Shown here in pieces: positions 1-5,365 of a stretch of 6,266 nt of DNA. The notes below the pieces were generated by a model. The model was not told the origin of the DNA. It saw only the letters and a list, made by a program, of their open reading frames with translations, and made no database searches. The position numbers were made by a program, and so were the translations under genes. This DNA is from an uncultured Collinsella sp. (lineage in GTDB: Bacteria; Actinomycetota; Coriobacteriia; Coriobacteriales; Coriobacteriaceae), in contig CAAENI010000245.1 of assembly GCA_900757285.1 (NCBI GenBank), positions 1 through 6,266 on the forward strand. Reading direction: 5' to 3'. Numbering within the stretch: the first letter of the stretch is position 1; every line of letters starts with the position of its first letter.

Positions 1-2
1 CC

Positions 3-113
3 ATCATCCAAGGCATGATCGATTACCGCCGCAAGCGCCAAACCGCAGCCGACGCCCGCGGCCACAGCACCGACGCCACCATCGACAAACTCCGCCATCG
101 CCCCCGCAGCTAA
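3..113 (+). CDS. C-terminal tail of an unidentified protein (5' partial)
   Basis: An open frame runs from the left edge to a TAA at 111-113, giving 36 residues. The tail is very basic and polar (RRKRQ early, RHRPRS at the end). Third codon positions are overwhelmingly C or G, about 30 of 37, which suits a real gene in this genome. The opposite strand is also open here but has weaker third-position bias. No domain can be recognised from so short a piece. A basic, presumably cytoplasmic tail would fit a membrane protein or a regulator, but this is only a guess. A hairpin repeat begins 14 bases after the stop. Confidence 0.5.
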   Translation: MIQGMIDYRRKRQTAADARGHSTDATIDKLRHRPRS

Positions 114-127
114 CCCCATCCCCACCT

Positions 128-196
128 AAGTTGCGGTGAAATAGTTCCTGGATTTAGGCTTATTCGAGCTTTTCAGGAACTATTTCACCGCAACTT
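128..196. repeat. 69-bp hairpin element, copy 1
   Basis: Two perfect 23-bp inverted arms (128-150 and 174-196) enclose a 23-nt centre (151-173). The arm begins AAGTTGCGG and ends GTTCCTG. The same arms occur again at 1439-1507 with a different centre of the same length. The arms are about 43% GC, poorer in GC than the nearby genes. No run of T follows the stem, so it is not a classic intrinsic terminator, although it sits just after the stop of the upstream plus-strand gene. It could be a REP/MITE-like repeat or a structured RNA element. Confidence 0.9.
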
Positions 197-212
197 TCTG
201 TAAGGGTGGTTT

Positions 213-235
213 TTAGTGCCGCCGAGGGGCACTAA
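213..235. repeat. short inverted repeat (8-bp stem, 7-nt loop)
   Basis: TTAGTGCC at 213-220 is exactly complementary to GGCACTAA at 228-235, with a 7-nt loop (221-227). A T5 run lies before the stem on the plus strand and no T-run follows it on either strand, so terminator function is doubtful. It lies between hairpin copy 1 and the AbiEi-like gene and may belong to that gene's leader or control region. Confidence 0.55.
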
Positions 236-368
236 CCAACCGTTTGCCGATATGTTTGGCTCTGACTCATGACTCTGACCTGCCCCGTCAAGCTTTTGGT
301 CAGTTCATGGCAAGGTCTGACGGACCAAATATGGGATAGCGTAGTGTCATTCACTCCCCCTCGAGACC
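236..368. other. intergenic leader of the AbiEi-like gene
   Basis: No gene is seen here. The stretch holds three copies of TCTGAC (261-266, 274-279, 316-321); the first two share CTCTGAC and are 13 bases apart, just over one helical turn. It also holds a 7-bp inverted repeat, TTTGGTC at 295-301 and GACCAAA at 323-329, separated by 21 bases. These could be protein-binding sites. No convincing -35/-10 pair was found, so the promoter of the downstream gene is not assigned. Confidence 0.4.
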
Positions 369-1376
369 ATGGGGTCGAAAATGAGTCACGATAAACGCTG
401 TTCCAAACCGCAAGTAGAGCTGTTCTTCCGGTTATTCGAGGCCCATCATGGCGGGCACCTGTTTGTAGCTACCAAAAAATGGGATGAACGCTGCGCCTAC
501 GCGCTCATGCAAAAAGAGATGATTATTCGACTCTACAACCATGTCTACGCTGATCCCGCGTATTGGAATGACCTCGGCGTCGAAGATCGCATCTTTCAAT
601 TGGCATCCGCTATTGCGGTCGTTGAACCGGATGCCGTGTTTTGTGGAGCAACGGCGGCACTGCTCTATGGCATCGGTTCTGCATATTCGCTTCTCGACAA
701 GGTGCAAGTGCTGCTGCCGCGTTCCACCAGACGCGATATGTACGAATTCGTTGAATACCGACGCTGGCGGCCGGGCGACGTATGGCAGCTCGGCCCGTTT
801 ACGTTAACGGATCCATATCGCACGGTGGTCGACATCGCCCGAACGAGCGCTTTTCGATATGCACTAGGCTATGTCGACGGGTTGGCTCGTGAGTACGGTG
901 TCGAGCGTGAAGAATTGCGTGCATATGCACAAGCGAACTGCCGCGGACTGCACGGCATCGCGCGCGCATTAGACGTTTTTGAACACATGGATGGCAGATC
1001 GGATAACGGTGGAGAATCCGAGGCACGGGCGGCAATGATTCTGGCGGGAGTTGCCGCTCCCGAACTTCAGGTTGAAATCACTCGACCGGGAAACGCCGGC
1101 TATTATTTGGCAGATTACGGCTGGCAGATGCCAAACGGCTCTTGGGTGCTGGCTGAGCTGCATGGACTAGGCAAGTTTGAGGACGATGCCCAAAATGATC
1201 CGGAACATACTGCGGCAAAAACCTATCGAGCTGCCCTCATGCGCGACGCGAACCTACGTGCCATGGGCCACAACGTCATTCATTTCAAACTCTCAGACAC
1301 CTACGATGTCAAAGCGCTCGGCTCCATGATGCGCGGCTACGGTATACCAACCACAAAACCCTACGCAGACTCCTGA
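369..1376 (+). CDS. AbiEi-like protein with C-terminal DUF559/Vsr-like nuclease domain, orphan
   Basis: The 335-residue protein has the layout of actinobacterial AbiEi-like proteins joined to an endonuclease-like domain. Residues 1-80 are probably the helical DNA-binding part. Residues 85-170 match the AbiEi core: AVFCGATAALLYGI resembles the usual 'shxTAAxLHGL' segment, and FTLTDPYRTVVDIART the usual 'TsxxRTlxDlAr' segment. Residues 214-315 resemble DUF559/Vsr PD-(D/E)XK folds: E218 in a helix, D249 (LADYGW), E263-L-H265 where ExD or ExK is usual, then R292-D293 and a final HNVIHFK strand. Nuclease activity is unproven, and His in the third position is atypical. AbiEi proteins are antitoxins/repressors paired with AbiEii nucleotidyltransferases, but no toxin gene is adjacent. 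GC is lower than in the minus-strand genes. The start is uncertain: ATG 381 is an alternative and neither has a good ribosome binding site. Confidence 0.8.
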   Translation: MGSKMSHDKRCSKPQVELFFRLFEAHHGGHLFVATKKWDERCAYALMQKEMIIRLYNHVYADPAYWNDLGVEDRIFQLASAIAVVEPDAVFCGATAALLYGIGSAYSLLDKVQVLLPRSTRRDMYEFVEYRRWRPGDVWQLGPFTLTDPYRTVVDIARTSAFRYALGYVDGLAREYGVEREELRAYAQANCRGLHGIARALDVFEHMDGRSDNGGESEARAAMILAGVAAPELQVEITRPGNAGYYLADYGWQMPNGSWVLAELHGLGKFEDDAQNDPEHTAAKTYRAALMRDANLRAMGHNVIHFKLSDTYDVKALGSMMRGYGIPTTKPYADS

Positions 1377-1438
1377 CCGGCTGCCCTCATCATCTCGACA
1401 ACAGAACCCATCATCGACCCAGCCCGCTCGGCCTCAAT

Positions 1439-1507
1439 AAGTTGCGGTGAAATAGTTCCTGGATAACAGCTTTTGTGGCTAATCCAGGAACTATTTCACC
1501 GCAACTT
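1439..1507. repeat. 69-bp hairpin element, copy 2
   Basis: This is the second copy of the element at 128-196. The 23-bp arms (1439-1461 and 1485-1507) are identical to those of copy 1. Here pairing extends to 27 bp (1438-1464 with 1482-1508), leaving a 17-nt loop. The core element is again exactly 69 bp, but its central 23 nt agree with copy 1 at only about 10 positions. It lies 62 bases after the AbiEi-like gene, in the gap where that gene and the minus-strand tRNA operon converge, so it could hinder transcription from both sides. No T-run follows. Confidence 0.9.
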
Positions 1508-1540
1508 AGGAGGGGATGTGGGGTCCCCGGCATGTATATG

Positions 1541-1576
1541 AAAACGGCTTTGGCACCAAATGGAGCCAAAGCCGTT
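1541..1576 (-). terminator. intrinsic terminator of the tRNA-Pro/tRNA-Gly operon
   Basis: On the minus strand a perfect 12-bp stem (arms 1565-1576 and 1543-1554) with a 10-nt loop is followed by a short T-run (TTTT including the last stem bases, then CATAT). It starts 13 bases after the CCA end of tRNA-Gly. It may also end brnQ transcripts that read through the tRNA genes. The plus-strand version is followed by TTAAAAC, so it should work mainly for minus-strand transcription. Confidence 0.85.
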
Positions 1577-1588
1577 AAAACTATCTTA

Positions 1589-1662
1589 TGGAGCGGGCGA
1601 CGGGAATCGAACCCGCGTCATCAGCTTGGAAGGCTGGGGTTCTACCATTGAACTACGCCCGC
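1589..1662 (-). tRNA. tRNA-Gly (anticodon UCC)
   Basis: A complete 74-nt cloverleaf with encoded CCA (1589-1591). The acceptor stem GCGGGCG/CGCCCGC is perfect and the discriminator is U. The D-arm is GTTC/GAAC, the anticodon TCC lies at 1630-1628 in loop CTTCCAA, and the T-loop is TTCGATT. The outermost anticodon-stem pair is a C-A mismatch, and one T-stem pair is G-U. It is the second gene of a two-tRNA operon, 6 bases after tRNA-Pro. Confidence 0.97.
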
Positions 1663-1668
1663 AAGATA

Positions 1669-1745
1669 TGGTCGGGACGACAGGATTTGAACCTGCGACA
1701 TCCTGCTCCCAAAGCAGGCGCGCTACCAAACTGCGCCACGTCCCG
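1669..1745 (-). tRNA. tRNA-Pro (anticodon UGG)
   Basis: A complete 77-nt cloverleaf with encoded CCA (1669-1671). The acceptor stem CGGGACG/CGTCCCG starts with the C1-G72 pair typical of bacterial tRNA-Pro, and the discriminator is A. The anticodon stem CCTGC/GCAGG is perfect, with TGG at 1711-1709 in loop TTTGGGA. The T-arm is GCAGG/CCTGT with loop TTCAAAT. It is the first gene of the operon, with a leader of about 45 nt carrying a small hairpin (AAGGT/ACCTT, 1762-1775). Confidence 0.97.
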
Positions 1746-1796
1746 AAGGTGTTGAGCAGCTAAGGTCTAAACCTTGCGTGTCCCAAAGCGAAGGAA

Positions 1797-1825
1797 ATTA
1801 TAGGGGAGACTCCCCACCTGTGCAA
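1797..1825 (-). promoter_or_regulatory. sigma-70-type promoter of the tRNA operon
   Basis: Read on the minus strand: -35 TTGCAC (1825-1820), a 17-nt spacer, and a consensus -10 TATAAT (1802-1797). Transcription should start near 1790. The spacer contains the near-palindrome GGGGAGTCTCCCC (1803-1815). The -35 box lies only 11 bases beyond the brnQ stop codon. Confidence 0.88.
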
Positions 1826-1836
1826 GCATTGATACC

Positions 1837-3195
1837 TTAGCTCCTCGAATGTGCAACAAAACGACTATGGAGCAGACCGATCACAAATGCCACCACGGCA
1901 ACCGGCGCCCACGCGGCACCGATATCCGCCAGCGGCAGCGCATCGAACGGCAGCCACGCGCCCGCAAAGAATGCATCGCGGACCGAAGTGATCACGCTCT
2001 GCACCGCGACCACGCCGCCGACCCAGACCCACACCTGCGGATGAGCGTCGCAAAAGCCGTGCACCAGGCCCATCAGTACCAGCACGATGGCAACGGGATA
2101 CAAGGCGTTGAGCATAGGCACCGAGAACATGAGGATCACGTCGAGACCCACGTTGGAGAGCACGCACGAAAACGCTGCGAACACAAAGGCGAGAGCCGCA
2201 AAGGGACGGCGCATGGCCTCCTCGGAGGCCTCCGCTCCCCCTTCGACCACATACGTCTCGCAGAAGTAACGTGAGCAGCAGCTGATGAGGCCGATGCACA
2301 CGTTCATGCAGGCGAGGAAAAAGATCGCAAAGACCACGACCGTGCCGGCAAGGCCAAAGTGCATGGAGGCCGAACGGGCAAGGATGGCGGCACCGTTGGT
2401 AGCATCGGGCATCACGGTGCCGAGCTGCATACCGGCAAGCGCCAGGCCGCAGTAGATGATGGCCATGAGCACGCCAGCGATCACACCGGAGCGCGAGATC
2501 TCGAAGGCCACGCGCTTGTCATCGGTCACGCCCAGCTCGTGGATAGTCTCGGCGATGATGATGCCGAAGGCGAGCGACGCGAGCAGGTCCATAGTCTGAT
2601 AGCCAGTCAGAAAGCCCTGCACGGCAGCACCGGCATTGTAGGGGGCCTGCGGCGCGGCAGCCGGTCCCAGCGGCGAGATCACGGCAGCACCCACGACCAG
2701 CACGATGAGCGCAATGAGCGCGGGGCCCGTAATGCGGCCGAGCACGCGCGTGATGACGCCTGGACGCAGCGTGAGCGTAAACGCGACGACGAAGAACCCG
2801 ATGGCAAACACCAGACGTGCCGTGCCGAGCGAAACGCCCTCGGGTAGCAGCGGCACCAGCATTTCGAACGCCGTAGAGCTTGTGCGCGGAATGGCCAGGC
2901 ACGGACCGATGGCCAGGTAGACCGCCGCAACGAAGAATTCGCCAAACTTAGGATGCACACGCCCGGCCAGCTCTCGGGCCGTGCCAGCGAGCGCGACGGC
3001 GATAAATCCCATAACGGGCAGACCGATAGCGGCAATCAAAAAGCCGATCATGGCAACCGGCGTGGCAGAACCTGCCTGCAGCGCCAGCAGCGGCGGAATA
3101 ATGAGGTTACCGGCGCCAAAGAGCATCGAGAACAGCGCAATGCCGACGGTAACGACATGGTCGGAACGCAGACCGCGCGGGGCGGATGAAGCCAT
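1837..3195 (-). CDS. brnQ: BrnQ-type branched-chain amino acid:cation symporter (LIVCS family)
   Basis: An integral membrane carrier expected to import Leu, Ile and Val with Na+ or H+. The family signature FGAGNLIIPPLLALQAG lies near residues 26-42. The family segments IPRTSSTAFEM (about 103-113) and GYQTMDLLASLAFG (about 198-211) are also present. Hydrophobic segments run through the whole protein, consistent with the usual 12 membrane spans, and the length (452 aa) is normal. The longest frame begins with GTG at 3201, but GAAAGG (3208-3203) leaves only 1 base before that codon and 7 before the ATG at 3195, so the ATG is chosen. The gene sits directly after the selenium-operon terminator. 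The tRNA promoter begins just after its stop codon, with no dedicated terminator seen. Exact substrate is not known from sequence. Confidence 0.93.
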   Translation of the reverse strand: MASSAPRGLRSDHVVTVGIALFSMLFGAGNLIIPPLLALQAGSATPVAMIGFLIAAIGLPVMGFIAVALAGTARELAGRVHPKFGEFFVAAVYLAIGPCLAIPRTSSTAFEMLVPLLPEGVSLGTARLVFAIGFFVVAFTLTLRPGVITRVLGRITGPALIALIVLVVGAAVISPLGPAAAPQAPYNAGAAVQGFLTGYQTMDLLASLAFGIIIAETIHELGVTDDKRVAFEISRSGVIAGVLMAIIYCGLALAGMQLGTVMPDATNGAAILARSASMHFGLAGTVVVFAIFFLACMNVCIGLISCCSRYFCETYVVEGGAEASEEAMRRPFAALAFVFAAFSCVLSNVGLDVILMFSVPMLNALYPVAIVLVLMGLVHGFCDAHPQVWVWVGGVVAVQSVITSVRDAFFAGAWLPFDALPLADIGAAWAPVAVVAFVIGLLHSRFVAHSRS

Positions 3196-3202
3196 AGGCA
3201 CA

Positions 3203-3208
3203 CCTTTC
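3203..3208 (-). promoter_or_regulatory. brnQ ribosome binding site
   Basis: GAAAGG on the minus strand lies 7 bases before ATG 3195. It lies 1 base before the alternative GTG 3201, so it decides the start. Confidence 0.75.
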
Positions 3209-3214
3209 GGGTCG

Positions 3215-3248
3215 AAACAAAAACGGGACGGGCAAAATACCCGTCCCG
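3215..3248 (-). terminator. intrinsic terminator of the selenium operon
   Basis: On the minus strand a perfect 9-bp GC-rich stem (CGGGACGGG, 3248-3240, with CCCGTCCCG, 3232-3224) and a 7-nt loop are followed by TTTTTGTTT (3223-3215). It begins 23 bases after the desulfurase stop codon. It ends only 6 bases before the brnQ ribosome binding site. Confidence 0.93.
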
Positions 3249-3250
3249 CA

Positions 3251-3256
3251 AGTATA
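3251..3256 (-). promoter_or_regulatory. possible -10 box for brnQ
   Basis: TATACT on the minus strand is a fair -10, but the matching -35 position (CCTGCT at 3279-3274) is poor. Use of this site would start transcription inside the terminator stem. That position overlaps the palindrome TTTAGCAGGCTAAA (3271-3284), which covers the desulfurase stop codon. This is offered because brnQ has no other room for a promoter after the terminator. Confidence 0.25.
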
Positions 3257-3271
3257 AACGGTCCAGCAGCT

Positions 3272-4411
3272 TTAGCAGGCTAAATTGCGCAGAGCATCGA
3301 TAGCCGTGTCGACTTCTTCGGTCGTGTTGAAATACCCAAACGAGAAGCGGACGACACCCTGGCGCTCGGTCCCCAGCGCACGGTGCATGAGCGGAGCGCA
3401 ATGGGCACCGGGGCGCGTCGCAATCCCCCACCCTTGCGTGAGCGCGTCCGAGATCTCGGCAGAGTCGATATCACCCACGTTGAGTGAGACGATCGCCGAG
3501 CGCACGGGCTGGTCAAAGGCACCGTAGAGCTTGATCTCCGGGATTTCGCGCACGCCAGCGAGAAAGCGATCCGCCAGTGCTCGCTCATGCGCCGCAATCG
3601 TCTCCACCCCGCCCTGGGCCTCGATAAAGTCGAGGCCGGCAGAAAGGCCAGCGATGCCATGGCCGTTGAGCGTGCCCGCCTCAAGGCGTGTGGGCCACTC
3701 AAGCGGCTGCAGTGGATCAAAGCTGTGCACGCCCGTACCGCCCATGGCCCAAGGGGCCACGTCAATGCCCTCCGCCACGGCCAGGCCGCCGGTCCCCTGC
3801 GGACCCATGAGCCCCTTGTGGCCGGTAAAGCACACCACGTCGAGCCCCATGGCCTGCATATCGATACGCGCCGTGCCGGCAGACTGAGAGGCATCGACGA
3901 TTACCAGCGCACCGGCCGCATGGGCCATGGCCGCCACGCGCACAATGTCGACCGCGTTGCCGGTCACATTTGAGGCGTGCGTCACCACCACGACACGCGT
4001 GCCCGGCGTGACCAGCTGCTCGAGCTCGTCGTAGTCGAGCACGCCGCTCGCGTCGCAACCCGCATGCTCAACGGTCACGCCCCGCTCTGCCGCCAGGCGG
4101 TTAAGCGGACGCAGCACGGAGTTGTGCTCGAGTACCGTCGTGACCACACGGTCGCCGCGGCGCACCACGCCATTGATGACGGCGTTGAGTGCCGCGGTTG
4201 AGTTGGGCGTAAAACAAACATGGTCAGCACGCGGGCAGCCCAGCAAGCGCGCAAGCTTGGCACGGCAACCGTGAATCGTACGAGCGGCATCGAGGGCACC
4301 CGACGTGGCGCCGCGCCCGGCATTGCCGAGCGAGCACATCGCCTGCGTCACGGCATCGATGACCGTCTGCGGCTTGTGCATGGTCGTCGCCGCGTTATCC
4401 AGGTAGATCAT
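3272..4411 (-). CDS. cysteine desulfurase of the EF2568 type (NifS/SufS-like, PLP-dependent)
   Basis: A class V aminotransferase-fold enzyme that removes S or Se from cysteine or selenocysteine through a persulfide or perselenide; here it probably feeds the selenium pathway. With the start at ATG 4411 the protein has 379 residues, the usual length. It begins MIYLDNAATT. Family residues visible are H96 (LEHNS), D173 and Q176 (VDASQS; PLP contacts), K199 in TGHKG (Schiff-base lysine) and C338 in RPGAHCAPLMH (catalytic cysteine). All key residues are present. The longer GTG 4426 start is rejected: GGAGGT (4423-4418) lies 6 bases before ATG 4411, and that ATG overlaps the DUF3343 stop as ATGA, so translation is probably coupled. 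Last gene before the operon terminator. A general Fe-S role (sufS) is less likely, since no suf genes are adjacent. Confidence 0.93.
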   Translation of the reverse strand: MIYLDNAATTMHKPQTVIDAVTQAMCSLGNAGRGATSGALDAARTIHGCRAKLARLLGCPRADHVCFTPNSTAALNAVINGVVRRGDRVVTTVLEHNSVLRPLNRLAAERGVTVEHAGCDASGVLDYDELEQLVTPGTRVVVVTHASNVTGNAVDIVRVAAMAHAAGALVIVDASQSAGTARIDMQAMGLDVVCFTGHKGLMGPQGTGGLAVAEGIDVAPWAMGGTGVHSFDPLQPLEWPTRLEAGTLNGHGIAGLSAGLDFIEAQGGVETIAAHERALADRFLAGVREIPEIKLYGAFDQPVRSAIVSLNVGDIDSAEISDALTQGWGIATRPGAHCAPLMHRALGTERQGVVRFSFGYFNTTEEVDTAIDALRNLAC

Positions 4412-4659
4412 CGCACGACCTCCCACATATCAATCACGGTATAGCCCTCGGTGGGAACGCCCGCCGCGGCGAGTTCGCCGCGCAGCAGCTCCTCATCGGC
4501 AGGCAACGCTTTCCACGCCAGGCCGCAGCCGGCAGCGACCTCCCCGGGCACGGGAATCGTTCGCCCGGGAAGGCCGCGCTCGATGCACAGAGACTCGCAG
4601 CCCATGGCGGCAGCCGTGGTGGGAAACGTGATGACAAGCGCTGGGCGCTTCTCCCTCAT
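4408..4659 (-). CDS. DUF3343 putative Se/S carrier protein
   Basis: A small protein of 83 residues from ATG 4659 of the DUF3343 family (Pfam 'putative Se/S carrier protein-like', PF11823). Family features seen are the N-terminal strand ALVITFPTT, the AAAMGCESLC segment with two cysteines, a proline-rich turn (TIPVPGEV), and AAGCGLA with a third cysteine, which may carry the chalcogen. It would plausibly accept S or Se from the neighbouring desulfurase; the carrier role is proposed for the family rather than proven. A longer TTG start at 4674 exists, but GGAG (4668-4665) lies 5 bases before ATG 4659, so the ATG is chosen. The start is 19 bases after the yedF stop. The TGA stop overlaps the next start codon. 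Confidence 0.87.
   Translation of the reverse strand: MREKRPALVITFPTTAAAMGCESLCIERGLPGRTIPVPGEVAAGCGLAWKALPADEELLRGELAAAGVPTEGYTVIDMWEVVR
4418..4423 (-). promoter_or_regulatory. desulfurase ribosome binding site inside DUF3343
   Basis: GGAGGT on the minus strand is a near-perfect Shine-Dalgarno sequence 6 bases before ATG 4411. It lies within the last codons of the DUF3343 gene and decides the desulfurase start. Confidence 0.85.
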
Positions 4660-4664
4660 GGCAA

Positions 4665-4668
4665 CTCC
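4665..4668 (-). promoter_or_regulatory. DUF3343 ribosome binding site
   Basis: GGAG lies 5 bases before ATG 4659 and falls inside the longer TTG-started frame, favouring the shorter protein. Confidence 0.6.
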
Positions 4669-4678
4669 AACCAATACG

Positions 4679-5305
4679 CTACGGGCGCACGACGCGCACG
4701 GCTTGTTCCATCTTCTCCACGATCACATACATGTTCGTGACCTCGCCCACGGCAAGCTGGTCCTTAATGCCATAGTGGTCGAGGCAGGTGCCACAGGTGA
4801 GGATTTCGACGCCCTGCTCAGCCAGCCCCTTCAGGTCGTCAAGTACCGGCGAGCCCTCGACGGTGAGCTTGGCGCCGCCGTTGTAGAACAGCATGGTCGC
4901 GGGCAGCTCCTCCTGCTGCGTCACGGCAAAGATGAAGGCCTTCATGAGCTTGTGGCCCAGCTCGTCGTCGCCGCGGCCCATGCAGTCGGTGTAGACGGAA
5001 ATGACGAGCTCGCCCTTGCCGGTGCTGGCACCACAGAAGGCAGCGCCATCCTGCTCGGGATCGGCCACGGCAATGGCGCCAGAGGTCGCCACGGTCACGT
5101 GCCACTCAGCGTCAGAAACCTTCTCGACCGAGGCCGTGCAGCCCTTCTCCTGCGCCATCTTGGAGATGTTCTTGACGGAGGTCTCGTTATCGACCGAGGT
5201 CACTACGGCACCCTCGCCGTCAAGCTGTTTGAGTGCCTTAAGCGTCTTGACGACGGGCAGCGGGCAGGCATCGCCCATGGCATTGACTTCAATCTTGGTA
5301 GACAT
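4679..5305 (-). CDS. yedF: YedF-type selenium metabolism protein (TusA-DsrE fusion)
   Basis: A 208-residue sulfurtransferase-like protein of the selenium-associated YedF family. Residues 4-75 form a TusA/SirA domain with the C14-P-L-P motif, whose cysteine is the persulfide/perselenide site in this family. Residues about 98-200 form a DsrE-like domain (ELVISVYTDCMGRGDDELG, then FYNGGAKLTVEGSPV, then ILTCGTCLDHYGI). C108 and the pair C171/C174 are candidates for chalcogen relay. The two-domain architecture together with adjacent selD is the family hallmark. It probably passes selenium between the desulfurase/DUF3343 pair and SelD; this is inferred, not shown. The ATG at 5305 has AAAGGA (5318-5313) 7 bases upstream. 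It begins 60 bases after the selD stop, across a small hairpin. Confidence 0.93.
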   Translation of the reverse strand: MSTKIEVNAMGDACPLPVVKTLKALKQLDGEGAVVTSVDNETSVKNISKMAQEKGCTASVEKVSDAEWHVTVATSGAIAVADPEQDGAAFCGASTGKGELVISVYTDCMGRGDDELGHKLMKAFIFAVTQQEELPATMLFYNGGAKLTVEGSPVLDDLKGLAEQGVEILTCGTCLDHYGIKDQLAVGEVTNMYVIVEKMEQAVRVVRP

Positions 5306-5325
5306 AGCTACATCCTTTCAAAAGG

Positions 5326-5349
5326 GACCGCCCAGAAAAGTAGGCGGTC
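5326..5349 (-). other. hairpin between selD and yedF
   Basis: On the minus strand GACCGCC (5349-5343) pairs with GGCGGTC (5332-5326) around a 10-nt loop, followed by CCTTTTG. It has a terminator-like form, but the stem is only 7 bp and the T-run is 4. It may be an attenuator, a partial terminator or a processing/stability element that sets selD and yedF levels apart. The yedF ribosome binding site begins 7 bases after the stem. Confidence 0.55.
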
Positions 5350-5365
5350 GCATAAACGGTTTTCT

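Noticed and set aside
213..235. Intrinsic terminator for the upstream gene
   Set aside because: The T-run is on the 5' side of the stem, and neither strand has a T-tract after the hairpin.
128..1507. CRISPR array or insertion sequence ends
   Set aside because: Only two copies 1.3 kb apart, each itself a palindrome, with no spacer series. No transposase lies between them and no flanking target duplications were seen.
1..1510. Integration of an element at the tRNA-Gly 3' end
   Set aside because: No direct repeat of the tRNA 3' end and no integrase gene were seen in the left part; the gene's nearness to a tRNA is not enough.
1560..1763. A 67-residue plus-strand open frame with GNRTRV and TGFEPATSC stretches
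   Set aside because: It is the antisense of the two tRNA genes. This peptide pattern is a well-known false protein caused by translating tRNA complements.
1849..2847. Plus-strand open frames across brnQ
   Set aside because: Low-complexity, His/Arg/Asp-rich translations antisense to a clear membrane transporter; shadows of GC-rich codon bias.
3280..4323. Open frames in other frames over the desulfurase gene
   Set aside because: Arg/Ser/Ala-rich shadows with no family resemblance; the desulfurase frame has all catalytic motifs.
4408..4410. In-frame TGA of DUF3343 read as selenocysteine
   Set aside because: It overlaps the desulfurase start as a standard ATGA junction, the protein already has the family's normal length, and no SECIS-like stem was recognised just after it.
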